From assembly GCA_024762925.1 (NCBI GenBank), contig JANTGM010000026.1, forward strand, positions 1 to 61,125: a stretch of 61,125 bases of DNA, given 5' to 3'. Made by a program: the position numbers and the translations under genes. Numbering within the stretch: the stretch's first letter is position 1; every line of letters begins with the position of its first letter. The notes beneath the pieces were generated by a model. The model saw only the letters and a program-made list of their open reading frames with translations, did no database searches and was not told the DNA's origin. Positions 25,897 to 35,361 of this stretch are shown one piece after another. Origin of the DNA: Kofleriaceae bacterium. GTDB taxonomy: Bacteria > Myxococcota_A > Polyangia > Haliangiales > Haliangiaceae.

Positions 25897-28800
25897 CTAG
25901 AGGTTCTGGCTGCTCTTTACGAGCTCATCGCTGGCAGGTGGTGACCAGCTGTGAGGGCGCTCGATATACGGCACCCCAATCGACTCGAGGAACTTGACTG
26001 GCGGATGCCCACCGATCATCGCAAAGATGACATCATTCGGAATCGTCGTCTGCTCCTTGTTCGTCCTGTGCTCAACCATGGCAGTGCCTTCAGCAACCCC
26101 TTTGACGGCTGTCGACCACAGAGCCGTGACCTGGCCACTTTCGATCGCCTCGGTGATTAGCTCAAGGTTCTTTGGCTTCACTCGGTCGAACTTCGCACTT
26201 CTACATGAGAGCCAGACTTTGTTTGTGTCTTTGAGCGCCATGACCACCTCGATCGCGGAGTCAGTACCACCAACGACAAGAACATTTCGCCCTTGGAACT
26301 CATCTGGGTCGACGAGTGAATTGCGAACCTTCTCCATGTCCTCACCAGGACAGCCAAGCTTTCGAGGGTTGCCCATTGTGCCAATTGCCAAGATAACGCG
26401 GGCCGCTGTATAGCTACCCGCTTCGTTGCCTTTGGGATCCGAGACGGTGACAGTGAAGAACTCACCGGTCTTCTGAACGTTTGTGACGTCCTGCTGAAAA
26501 GCGATCGGCATTTGCACCTCCGCCACTTGCTGCTGCCAATGGGCGAGCAAGTCTTCTCGGTTGGTGTCCCAGTGATGCAAGTGACCGAGCATCTCGATCT
26601 TGTTGGGCTCAGCCATCACGGGCTTGCCTTTGTGATAGTAGTTGCGAATCGTCCACGAGAACTCTCGTTGCTTCTCGATAACGATATAGCTGAGCCCCTG
26701 CTTTGCACAGGTGAGTGCCGCACTGAGACCCGCAGGACCGCTTCCAGCAATAACCACATCATAGGCGGCGCCAGTGCGCTGCCCGAGACCAGGTGCAAGC
26801 CCGTGCGCCAAGGCGTGATGTACAACGGCAGTGCCCACGTTGGACGCGTTCTTCACTTGTGGCGTTCCTGCCGCTTGGCCAATGAGATACATGCCTTTGA
26901 CCGACGTCTGGTACCAGGCGTCCACATCGGGCATCTTGATCGAGGGTGGAGGCTTGTCAGCGTCGTGCATGCGCAGGGCGTCGAAGGCACAGGCACCTTC
27001 GCAACGCTTGCACTGAATGCAGGCATCGAAGTTGACGACGGTTGATTTGTGGTTCACAAGCTCAAGCACCGACGCTGGGCAGGCTTGCACACACAAACGA
27101 CAGCCCACGCATTTGTCGACGTTAATGGAGTGCACCAGCCGCTTGACGGTCTCCACCGGGTACTCGTTGAGCTTCTTGACGAGCTTCTCTGCATCCTTCT
27201 TGCGACGCCCACGACGGAAAGCTGCCACCAAGAAGAGCGGCGCTACGAGAACAACGAGGTACCCTGCAGCAAGCGTCGCTGAGCGTTTTGGCGAAACTTT
27301 CGCTACCGCAGCTTCATGCAGTGGATCGTCGTCGGGGAGTCGAACAAAGCGTGCTCCAACAGCATGCTCTTGCTCGTGACATGAGAGGCACTGCTCATCA
27401 ATAGATGCCGTTGCATCGCCACCTGCCCCTGGCGCTTCATGACATCGAAAGCACGACTTGCCAGGATCGACTTCTTCTTCGGTGAGGTCACCATGCTCGT
27501 CAACGCCTCCATGACACGAGCGACACCCAAGCTCTTCACCGCTTTCGGTTTTGGGAAGCACTGCGTGTTTGACGTGCAGCTCCTTTTGACCGAGCGAAAA
27601 TGACGACAGCGCTGGCGCGTCGACAAGGTGGGTGTCGGACGTTGAGAAGTCTTGCTCGCCATGTGGATTCTCGTGACAACCTTTGCATGCGGTTGTCGCT
27701 CCCAGGAGATTGGGTGGATGATCGCCTACTGCGCGAGCTTGCCCTTTGTGCTCCGAATGGCATCTGGCGCAGTCCGATCCAGGTTGGTGCCCATTGCTTC
27801 GACCATCCCCAGACGGCTCAATCCCGCCGTTGCTCACCAGCATGTGAGCCGAACGCGTTGTTTCAAATCCTTCGTGACAGGTGGTGCACGTTGCTGTGCC
27901 GTTGCTGCGCCCCGCATCCCCGCTGCCATGACAGGCTCGGCAATCCGTTGGCAACCCAACATCTTGGGCCCGACTCATGAAGCGCTTGCTCGAGTGCACC
28001 TCAGAAAGCGGGTGATTCTCTAGGTGACCACGGGAGTCGCTGAGCAGTGCAAAGACCAGAAGCGCGATCGAGGCAACCATGCCGATCGCCACCATTGGGC
28101 GAACCAGCGGATTGCGTTGCAAATCCGAACTCGGGCGCCAAGCGGGAGCTCCTTGGTGAAAGCTGTCTTTGCGCTCTTTGACCATCGCATCGACGTTTGG
28201 AACGTCCATGCTGAACATGGTCTTGTAGGCGCTCTGGCCGATGCCACCCCCCTCGTTTGCATCAACTTGCGCCTTTCCGAGGTCGAACGCGGTTTCTCGG
28301 GCCACTTGGACAGCAGCACGCGCCATGGCCTTGTCGATGACATCGAGTGTGCAGCGCTCACCGCGAATGCTCACATCAATAAGAGTTTGTCCAATGCGAA
28401 TGACCTGCCCGCTAAGCAGGTCTTCGCTCACGATGCGCCGGTCGTTAACATAGGTGCCAGTCTTGGAGGCATCTTCGATAACAAAGCCATCCTTGTAGAG
28501 AATGCGCGCGTGAACGGCTTCGACCCGATCATCATCCCCGATAAAAAGACTGGTCTGCGGCGACGAACCGATTTCGAATCGGTCGGTACTCTCGACAGCA
28601 CCGCCAACGACAAACTTTGGATTGCTCTTAACTTGGTAGGCCCCGTCGGCCATGACCAATTCACCAAGCAGAGTCATGCCGCCATCGATGGGCGCTACAC
28701 CACCAGCAACTCGGAATTCGGCGATGCTGTCCCCAACCGAGATGAGATCACCGGTGCGCAGGAGTTTGGTACCAACCAGCGGCTCATTGTTGAGCAGGGT

Positions 28801-29658
28801 ACCGTTCGACGACTGCAGATCGGTAATGTGATACTGGTTATCGATGCGGGTGATGCCAAAGTGAATCCCCGAGATTCGAAGATCGCTTAGTGTGACAAAG
28901 CAGCTCGGCCGACGACCGAACATCTGCTGGTCTTCTTTGAGCTCGAACTCTTCGCCTTCGCGAGTTCCCGCTAGGAATGCCAGACGCGCGAGAACCGTGT
29001 CTCCCTCGCCCTTTTCTTTGTCGTGCGCTCCCCAGTCGTACTCTGAATCGTCATCGCTCTCGGAATCGACGAGAAAGCGGAATTCGGATTTGCCAATGTG
29101 AACAGAATCGCCGTCGGAAAGCAGATGGTTGGAAACGCGGGTTGCGTTGACCCAAGAGCCATTCGTCGAGCCTTGGTCCTCAAGGGCAAAGCCCTGGGCT
29201 GTGCAGCGAATCACTGCATGGTAAACAGATACGTCGGGGTCTTTGAGCTCGAGCGTGTTGTCGGGCGCACGGCCAATCGATACAAGCTCTTCTCCGAGGA
29301 CGAGTTCGCGGCCTGAGTGGACACCAGCGACACTGATTAGGCGCACTTTGCAGAGCTGAATCTCAACTTCGGTATTGCCGATGCGGAAGCGATCTTGCGG
29401 GCTCAATCGAGCCGAGGTCTGCCCTGCCCCGACATTGAGTTGCACACCATTGACAAAGATACCGACCGGTCGGCCAGCGGTCTCGACGGTGAACGTGCCA
29501 GCAGAAGCAACCGAGAGCACGCAATGTGCGTCAGCGAGCTCGGGGTCATCGAATCCAATATCGCACTGTTGCGGATTGGATCCGATAAGAATTCTTCTAC
29601 TGGCAGTTACGAGTTCTCGTCCCGCCCAAGGACCACTATGTACGATGAGCTTGAGCAT
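25897..29658 (-). CDS. FHA x4 - TM - heptahaem cytochrome c - TM - 2[4Fe-4S] ferredoxin - FAD/NAD(P) oxidoreductase fusion
   Basis: This 1253-aa protein carries a whole electron path with signalling domains. Four FHA-type domains lie at ~20-95, 120-195, 240-315 and 345-430; the second and third keep the GR, Ser/His and NG core residues, while the first and fourth are degenerate. A helix at 521-541 is followed by seven CxxCH haem sites (starting at Cys573, 591, 630, 658, 712, 736 and 757), then a second helix (797-814) with an RRGRRKK cytoplasmic flank. Next is a two-cluster ferredoxin (Cys850/853/856/860 and 880/883/886/890), then a TrxR/YpdA-like flavoprotein with GSGPAG (972-977) and an NAD(P)-type VVGGTDSA; no CxxC redox pair is seen. 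Topology implies FHA and flavin inside, haems in the periplasm. The start shares one base with the stop of the upstream gene (TAATG). Function is inferred. Confidence 0.88.
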   Translation of the reverse strand: MLKLIVHSGPWAGRELVTASRRILIGSNPQQCDIGFDDPELADAHCVLSVASAGTFTVETAGRPVGIFVNGVQLNVGAGQTSARLSPQDRFRIGNTEVEIQLCKVRLISVAGVHSGRELVLGEELVSIGRAPDNTLELKDPDVSVYHAVIRCTAQGFALEDQGSTNGSWVNATRVSNHLLSDGDSVHIGKSEFRFLVDSESDDDSEYDWGAHDKEKGEGDTVLARLAFLAGTREGEEFELKEDQQMFGRRPSCFVTLSDLRISGIHFGITRIDNQYHITDLQSSNGTLLNNEPLVGTKLLRTGDLISVGDSIAEFRVAGGVAPIDGGMTLLGELVMADGAYQVKSNPKFVVGGAVESTDRFEIGSSPQTSLFIGDDDRVEAVHARILYKDGFVIEDASKTGTYVNDRRIVSEDLLSGQVIRIGQTLIDVSIRGERCTLDVIDKAMARAAVQVARETAFDLGKAQVDANEGGGIGQSAYKTMFSMDVPNVDAMVKERKDSFHQGAPAWRPSSDLQRNPLVRPMVAIGMVASIALLVFALLSDSRGHLENHPLSEVHSSKRFMSRAQDVGLPTDCRACHGSGDAGRSNGTATCTTCHEGFETTRSAHMLVSNGGIEPSGDGRSNGHQPGSDCARCHSEHKGQARAVGDHPPNLLGATTACKGCHENPHGEQDFSTSDTHLVDAPALSSFSLGQKELHVKHAVLPKTESGEELGCRSCHGGVDEHGDLTEEEVDPGKSCFRCHEAPGAGGDATASIDEQCLSCHEQEHAVGARFVRLPDDDPLHEAAVAKVSPKRSATLAAGYLVVLVAPLFLVAAFRRGRRKKDAEKLVKKLNEYPVETVKRLVHSINVDKCVGCRLCVQACPASVLELVNHKSTVVNFDACIQCKRCEGACAFDALRMHDADKPPPSIKMPDVDAWYQTSVKGMYLIGQAAGTPQVKNASNVGTAVVHHALAHGLAPGLGQRTGAAYDVVIAGSGPAGLSAALTCAKQGLSYIVIEKQREFSWTIRNYYHKGKPVMAEPNKIEMLGHLHHWDTNREDLLAHWQQQVAEVQMPIAFQQDVTNVQKTGEFFTVTVSDPKGNEAGSYTAARVILAIGTMGNPRKLGCPGEDMEKVRNSLVDPDEFQGRNVLVVGGTDSAIEVVMALKDTNKVWLSCRSAKFDRVKPKNLELITEAIESGQVTALWSTAVKGVAEGTAMVEHRTNKEQTTIPNDVIFAMIGGHPPVKFLESIGVPYIERPHSWSPPASDELVKSSQNL

Positions 29659-31940
29659 TATCCAATCACCATCAACATCGTGACAATGTGAGCAACGAGG
29701 AAGACGACCAACATGCCGGTGATAGCAAGGTGGGCGACGAGCCAGGTTCGGAGACTGCGGTGTAAGCGGATTTGTGTCCGCACATCACCATGGGTGCAAA
29801 GGTCTTGAATCAAGCGCTCGAGTGTTGGGCGCGATCGCATGTCTGCGCCATCGAGATTGACGCGCTGGGTGACGTCCAGAAGCAGCGCGTTGCGATCGTA
29901 GTTTTTGGAAAGTCTGGTCGACATGGCCAGCGCCCTGCCTCGCACCGATGCAACAACCGCTTGCAGCTTTGCGGGCAGCGAGTTCTTGAGTTCCTCGATG
30001 GAAGCGGAGAGGCTGATGTCCTCTTCGAGCAAGTCCTCGATCAGTTTTGCCTGGCCGTCCTTTTCCAATCGAGTGAGCTTGGAGGGCACTGTCATGTAGA
30101 TGTACTGGCCCAAAACACCAGTAATGACCTCAAGTCCAAAGAGCAGAAGCAAGAGCGCAGTAAGAACACCAGTGATTTGAAAGCCCGCATGTGCCAGCGC
30201 CGCGGCAAAGCCAACAGTGCCAATGACCATGTGAAACTGCGTCCACCACTCGAGTGGCCCCCAGCCGACGTTTCGCATTTTCTTGCGCGCACCGTAGAAG
30301 AGCGCCACACCGATCATGCCTGCAGAAACAATCCCGTACGCCAAGCCCAAGGGACTTCCTCCCGTGTGCGGCCCTGGAGACAGGACGAAAAGACCCACGA
30401 TGCCGCCGAGCCCTAGGATGCCGAGAAGAAGCGACACAAGGACGAAGGTGGTAGACCGTGGCTTGATGCGCTGCTTGCTCTCGTCTTTTGATGCCGCTTC
30501 CTTCATCCGAAGATGAGCTTGCTGCTCAGCTGACATCACCATCGAGAGTTCGTCGAAATAGCGCAGCGGATCGACGCGGAGGATTGCGCCCCGGGGACAC
30601 TCGTGCACACAGTTGGAGTAACTGTGACCGCGACAAAGGTTGCACTTGATCGCTTTTTTGGTGACGCCATCCTTCTGGTCCTTCTCAGGCAGAGGCATCA
30701 TCGAAATATTGCCGTAGGGGCACTTTCGAGCACAGTTATCGCAACCGATGCAGTTGTCGTTGATGCCAACATCACCATCGGGAAATCGCTGGATGGCACC
30801 AGTGGGACAGCCAATCATGCACTCGGGGTCGCGACAATGCCGGCACGAGCCAGGCACCAAGATGTGCTCATGCTGCTTGGACTCAAGGGACTTTCGCCGT
30901 TTGAAAATTGGGCCGCGGCGGGCCAAGCGGGTGTAGTCGTGTCGCGAGTGACAGGCCCGCACGCAGTTGCCGCACCGAACACAGCGGTCGAGGTTGATGA
31001 TCAGAAGCGATTCGGCCTCGACGCCTTCTTTGAGCATGCTTGCAGCAAATCCCATGACGGTGTTGCTGTCGGCGTTCATATCGTCGCCCATGACGCTCTT
31101 GCCAAACTTTGCGTAGATCTCTGGTGCGGTCTTTTCGAGCGCGTCGAAGAGGGTGCGATCGAGGTAGATTATTTCGACCTGTCCAAGCGCGACGAGATCG
31201 TAGCCACGGCGATGCAAGTCACCTGCGCCCACAAGATCGTGCGTGTTGAAATAGGCGAGAATTGACAGGTCTCCCGAGGAGCTTGGACGCACTGCTTTGA
31301 GCACACCGTCCTTGACGATCATCACAGTGTCAGCCGGATCACCTAGACGACATACCAAGTCGTTTCGAGCAAACTTGCGCATCGTCGCGCCTTCGATCAG
31401 CTTGCCGAGTTGATCGGGTGGCAAAAGACCAAAGAAGTCATGCATGCCCAAGTAGCTGGAGATCGCACGCTGGTGATAAATCGTCTCAAGGTCGGCGAGC
31501 ACCTTTGCGTAGCGCCGCGTGAGAAGTTCAAAACGTCGCTTCTCAATCTCGAGAAGGGTGGACTGCTGCTCACTGTGCACAGTGGCTGAGCGCTGGCCGC
31601 GCCCTAAGAGAGCGAATTCTCCAAAGAACTCTCCCGGCTGACCTAGGCGCCCCAAAAGTTTCCTTGTGCCATCCTCAAGTTGTGCTGAGATAGAGAGAGA
31701 CCCAGTCATCACGATAAACATCGAGTGACCAAAGTCGCCTTGTTCAACCACGGGTTGACCGGGGGCATAGGTTCGCACCACCGAACTCTCAACGAGAGTT
31801 TCTAGATCGTGCTCGTCCACTCCAGCAAGAAACGGCACGTGCCGCAAAAGCTCTGTTTGAGGGCTTCCTCCTCCCCCCTGCTCCGATACAGCCATCGTCC
31901 GCTGCGACGCTATCATAGGTCGCCGCGCATCGCGCTTCAT
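29658..31940 (-). CDS. cNMP-binding x2 - four [4Fe-4S] ferredoxin - membrane protein
   Basis: This 760-aa protein has two cyclic-nucleotide-binding-type domains (~30-150 and ~165-280). The first keeps a phosphate-cassette-like FFGEFALLGRGQRSATV with its Arg; the second is degenerate. Sixteen cysteines follow in four ferredoxin quartets (Cys320/323/326/330, 366/369/374/378, 397/400/403/407 and 433/436/444/448), as in DmsB/HycB-type electron-transfer subunits. The C-terminal third has about five membrane helices (~498-520, 530-549, 568-590, 592-612, 735-758) with His570, His584 and His751 as possible haem-b ligands. I infer a membrane electron-transfer partner of the next gene, to which it is coupled by TAATG. 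The start may be Met1, Met9 or Met16. Confidence 0.85.
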   Translation of the reverse strand: MKRDARRPMIASQRTMAVSEQGGGGSPQTELLRHVPFLAGVDEHDLETLVESSVVRTYAPGQPVVEQGDFGHSMFIVMTGSLSISAQLEDGTRKLLGRLGQPGEFFGEFALLGRGQRSATVHSEQQSTLLEIEKRRFELLTRRYAKVLADLETIYHQRAISSYLGMHDFFGLLPPDQLGKLIEGATMRKFARNDLVCRLGDPADTVMIVKDGVLKAVRPSSSGDLSILAYFNTHDLVGAGDLHRRGYDLVALGQVEIIYLDRTLFDALEKTAPEIYAKFGKSVMGDDMNADSNTVMGFAASMLKEGVEAESLLIINLDRCVRCGNCVRACHSRHDYTRLARRGPIFKRRKSLESKQHEHILVPGSCRHCRDPECMIGCPTGAIQRFPDGDVGINDNCIGCDNCARKCPYGNISMMPLPEKDQKDGVTKKAIKCNLCRGHSYSNCVHECPRGAILRVDPLRYFDELSMVMSAEQQAHLRMKEAASKDESKQRIKPRSTTFVLVSLLLGILGLGGIVGLFVLSPGPHTGGSPLGLAYGIVSAGMIGVALFYGARKKMRNVGWGPLEWWTQFHMVIGTVGFAAALAHAGFQITGVLTALLLLLFGLEVITGVLGQYIYMTVPSKLTRLEKDGQAKLIEDLLEEDISLSASIEELKNSLPAKLQAVVASVRGRALAMSTRLSKNYDRNALLLDVTQRVNLDGADMRSRPTLERLIQDLCTHGDVRTQIRLHRSLRTWLVAHLAITGMLVVFLVAHIVTMLMVIG

Positions 31941-31975
31941 TCCAGACCAAAGCTGTGCCTATCATTCCCACATCG

Positions 31976-32959
31976 ATGGCTCTCCGATCTCACAGAGTTG
32001 CAATTGTCGCCATGGTCCTTGCCCTCCCATGGATTGCGATCAGTGTCGCCGATGACAAGGCACCCGCCGATTCTGCTGCTGGAAAAACGACGAATAGCAA
32101 GACCGTCTTCAGTCACACCTCCCACGAGGACAAACTTGACATCGCCAAGTGTGATGCGTGCCATCAGGCCGCAGAGGCCGAAACACGAGCACCTGCGCCT
32201 ACGACCCGAAGCCACTCCCCGTGTCTCGCTTCCGGTTGTCACATCGACGAGTTTCTGAGCACGGGCCCACGTACAAAAAAAGAAGAGCCAGAAACCTACG
32301 CGAACGCAGCGAAGTTTTGCGGAGTCTGCCACGCCAGCAAGTCAGGAGCCCCGCCAAGCCGCTTTGCCAAGGCCAAGGCCAATGCACTTTTCGAATCCAA
32401 AATTGGCGCAAATTTCCATGTGGAGATGAATCACCACAAACACACAACTCGCACATCGTGCAGTGGCTGCCACACCGTCGACCCAACCAGCTTCCAACTC
32501 GATGAGAACGGTCCTGGCCACAAAGAATGTGGAAGCTGTCACGACACGGAGCATGCGATTCCCATGTCGGACTGCTCGACCTGCCACAGCGCTCCAGGAA
32601 CCAATGAGTATTTTACCAAGACCCGCAAATCGTCTGATGTGAGGGTCTGTGAAGTGACGCAGGACTCAAAGAAGCCCTGTTTTAAGCACGAGCGCACCGA
32701 ACACCGCTTCGCCAAAGACAAGCCTCTGGAATGCTCGTCGTGCCACTACATGTTCAAGAAGAAGAAGCACAGCGGCAAGAGCTATGTGAGCCTGGCGGAT
32801 GTCAAGTCCGCCCCGATGATGGACAATGCACGCGACCTCGCCCACAAGAACTGCGGCGCGGGAGGGTGTCACAGCCGAGATGTTGACGATAGCAAGGGCA
32901 ACGCCCGCTGTGGCGCCTGCCATTCGAAAAAGTTCATGTCCAGCAGCCTCTTCGACTAG
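31976..32959 (+). CDS. secreted multihaem cytochrome c (seven CxxCH plus two CX4CH)
   Basis: This 327-aa exported protein has a signal peptide (residues ~1-26) and then dense haem sites in the order CDACH, CLASGCH, CGVCH, CSGCH, CGSCH, CSTCH, CSSCH, CGAGGCH, CGACH. Seven are standard CxxCH; two have four residues between the cysteines (CX4CH), a spacing known in cytochrome c3 and some other multihaem proteins, giving up to nine haems. Extra histidines such as FSHTSHEDK, NHHKHT and HDTEH can serve as distal ligands, as in the c7/c3 classes. It is divergent from the cNMP/Fe-S gene with a very short shared promoter region and is a likely periplasmic partner. ATG 31976 is preferred over GTG 31955. 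Confidence 0.9.
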   Translation: MALRSHRVAIVAMVLALPWIAISVADDKAPADSAAGKTTNSKTVFSHTSHEDKLDIAKCDACHQAAEAETRAPAPTTRSHSPCLASGCHIDEFLSTGPRTKKEEPETYANAAKFCGVCHASKSGAPPSRFAKAKANALFESKIGANFHVEMNHHKHTTRTSCSGCHTVDPTSFQLDENGPGHKECGSCHDTEHAIPMSDCSTCHSAPGTNEYFTKTRKSSDVRVCEVTQDSKKPCFKHERTEHRFAKDKPLECSSCHYMFKKKKHSGKSYVSLADVKSAPMMDNARDLAHKNCGAGGCHSRDVDDSKGNARCGACHSKKFMSSSLFD

Positions 32960-32981
32960 CTGAGCAAGGTACAACGCAGTC

Positions 32982-33875
32982 GTGCTCTACGTCCTTGTCG
33001 GCATCGGTGCAGGCATCATCGTCGCGATTTCCCTATTGGCGATGCGGCACCTTGCGCCACCAGCAAATCAAGACTGGCTTGACCTAGCAAAGCAGCGCAA
33101 AGCGCTCGAAGCGAAACTCGGTGCAACGATTGTCGCCTATGGCCCCTCTGAGTCCCACGAACCATCTTGCTCTCATCCCAAAGCTGCCGATGTTTGGGAA
33201 TTGCTAGCAGACGGCAAGGCGAAGCAAGCTCTCGAAATCGCAGAAGAGGCCATGGCGACCGCTCGAGAAAATCCTGATGCCAGGCTCCTACTTGCAGCCG
33301 CGCTTCTAGCTAATGGCGATTATGCTGCGGCCGGTGCTCAAGTTCAAAGCAGCGAAGACATGGGCGCTGACAGTGCACTCATGCACTACCTATCCGGACG
33401 CATCGAGATCGAGCAGTATCTGCACTCGATCGCGGGTTCTTCGGGAACGCATGGTGGAGAAGTGCTCATGCCCGCGGAACTACTCGCACTCGATTTGCAT
33501 GTGCGGCTGGGCGACAGTGGTGACGCCAGCGCACTTTGGATGCCGGGCCAAGGCGAAGTCACACAAGAGCAGGCCCGAGAATTCGTCCTGGTGCACTTCG
33601 GGGCTTACTATCGAATCTTAGATAAACTCTTAGACATCACGAAGCAAGAGCCGTTTGGTGACGGCCTCTATCATGTTGGCCGGCTCGCAATGAAGTGTGG
33701 GTTCAGCGAGGATGGAGCCGAGTTGCTCGCTTCTCTCGAAGACAGCATGGTTGGCAGTGCCCACAAGAAGGACTACGACCGCGTCATGGCCACGCTACGG
33801 GGCGAAAAGCCCGTGGCCAAAGAAGCCAATCTTGATTCGGGCCGCAAGGTTGTCAAGCTCAAGGTCCTCAACTAA
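32982..33875 (+). CDS. membrane-anchored TPR-like protein
   Basis: This 297-aa protein starts with GTG. It has one N-terminal membrane helix (residues ~2-20) and then a helical repeat domain resembling tetratricopeptide repeats (VWELLADGKAKQALEIAEEA, PDARLLLAAALLANGDYAAA, ALMHYLSGRIEIEQYL). The gene follows the multihaem cytochrome by 22 bp and is probably in one transcript with it. It may act as an assembly or scaffold factor for the redox proteins, which is inference from position only. AAGG lies 13 nt upstream of the GTG, so the ribosome-binding site is weak. Confidence 0.7.
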   Translation: MLYVLVGIGAGIIVAISLLAMRHLAPPANQDWLDLAKQRKALEAKLGATIVAYGPSESHEPSCSHPKAADVWELLADGKAKQALEIAEEAMATARENPDARLLLAAALLANGDYAAAGAQVQSSEDMGADSALMHYLSGRIEIEQYLHSIAGSSGTHGGEVLMPAELLALDLHVRLGDSGDASALWMPGQGEVTQEQAREFVLVHFGAYYRILDKLLDITKQEPFGDGLYHVGRLAMKCGFSEDGAELLASLEDSMVGSAHKKDYDRVMATLRGEKPVAKEANLDSGRKVVKLKVLN

Positions 33876-33882
33876 GCCCCCC

Positions 33883-35361
33883 TTAGGCCCTAGCAGGGCA
33901 CAAAGCGCGAATATCTGCACAGTAGCCATCGGGAGCGGAAGCGAAGCGTATCCCGTAGCCAACGCCATCTACAATGCGCACCACTTTCCCCGAGAGGCGG
34001 TGCTCTGAAAGCGACCACTCATCGGCTCCGGGCAATAGCACGGCGAGCTCAACATCTTCCCCTAGTTTCAGCTCAAGATCACACGCCAAGAATAGCCCGG
34101 TCTCGCTCATGTCTCGTGTCATGCCAGAGACGTGCCCTGCCTTCGAAGACACGTTTGCGCGAACGTTCACGTCTGCAGCCACAAAAGCCCGCTCGGCCAC
34201 ATTCTCGCTGAGGCCTGGGTGATGGTTTCGTTTCGCAACTTCGCCATCAATCTCAGCAGCAACACTTGCCGCGATCGATCTAGGTGTGGAGGCCAACAGA
34301 GTTTCTCTTAGCATCTTCAAGTTCGCTACAGTTCGTCGAAAGGCCGGTTCATCTCCTGCAAGCCACAAACCTCGATTCACGATCCACATTGCCTCGTCGT
34401 CGGACCGAGGATGGGCGAGCGCTTGCCCCAAGAGCCGAATGGCCGACGGACCACTTCCTGCCAGCTCCAAGCGATCTGTTAGCAGCCCAAGCATGGCGAC
34501 CAGCTGAGGTATCGATTCCAGGTCTTCCTGGTAGATGATCGCAATCGCCTGTTGCAGCAAGCGCAGTCCCGTCGCTTTGCGAACGCTGCCAAGAATGAGA
34601 CGCGTCCCGGAGAGCCGATAGGCCGCGACCTTCTCTTCCGAGGTGGCAGCGCTATTGGACCGCATGCGATACAGCACGCTCAGCCGATCCCACTCTCTCG
34701 CTTCAAGCCAGGCGTTCTCTAGCGCCGCAAAGGCCGTCGCCTCTTCTGGTACGGCCTCAAGCGCGCCTAAGAGCATCGTCTCGCGCTCGGCCGGCCTTTC
34801 CGCGATGTGGGCAACACGTGCGGCTGCGAGGAAGTAACTCGCCTTCTCCTCCCCAGTCGACGCTTCTAGCGCTCGTGCCTCGAGGTTCCGAAGCAGCACA
34901 GAAGAACTCTTATGGGTGGCACCAAAGGCAGATTCGATCGCTGCAAGGCACACACATTCTATGCCCGCGGTTCGGGCCCGGTGCACAGCGTCTTTCGCCA
35001 TCGACATCTCCCCCGCGTCGACGTGCGCGTATGCAGCGGCTTTCAGATGTGTTGGTGCTGGGGCAGCGGCGTAACGCAGGCTAGCAACGCTCGCGATAGC
35101 TGCGAAGTCCCCGCATTGCCTTGCGAGAACAATGGCGCGCTCACAACACCAGTCGCTTGCCCCAGCAGCATAGGCCCTTGAGTACAGCGCGATGGCAAGC
35201 TCGGGCGAGGGCACAATGGCTTCACAGGCAGCTGCTGCTTCGGCGAACGCTTCAGGCGTTGCCCCGTGTGCCATCAGTTCTTCTGCGAGTTCCTCTAAGG
35301 CTAGGGACCAGTCATCGCGCTGCCACAGCAGTTGCCGATATTGCGACGAGAGAGAAATCAA
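33883..35361 (-). CDS. TPR-like helical protein with C-terminal PilZ domain
   Basis: This 492-aa protein is mostly alpha-helical, with Ala/Leu-rich repeats (residues ~1-370) that look like TPR or Sel1-like helical hairpins. The last ~95 residues have the shape of a PilZ domain: a strand ending GMTRDMSETGLFLACD (the D/NxSxxG motif), a hydrophobic sheet, and VVRIVDGVGYGIRF near the end. The N-terminal RxxxR of true c-di-GMP binders is not clear here, so ligand binding is uncertain. No signal or membrane segment. Convergent with the TPR-like gene at 32982. Confidence 0.7.
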   Translation of the reverse strand: MISLSSQYRQLLWQRDDWSLALEELAEELMAHGATPEAFAEAAAACEAIVPSPELAIALYSRAYAAGASDWCCERAIVLARQCGDFAAIASVASLRYAAAPAPTHLKAAAYAHVDAGEMSMAKDAVHRARTAGIECVCLAAIESAFGATHKSSSVLLRNLEARALEASTGEEKASYFLAAARVAHIAERPAERETMLLGALEAVPEEATAFAALENAWLEAREWDRLSVLYRMRSNSAATSEEKVAAYRLSGTRLILGSVRKATGLRLLQQAIAIIYQEDLESIPQLVAMLGLLTDRLELAGSGPSAIRLLGQALAHPRSDDEAMWIVNRGLWLAGDEPAFRRTVANLKMLRETLLASTPRSIAASVAAEIDGEVAKRNHHPGLSENVAERAFVAADVNVRANVSSKAGHVSGMTRDMSETGLFLACDLELKLGEDVELAVLLPGADEWSLSEHRLSGKVVRIVDGVGYGIRFASAPDGYCADIRALCPARA

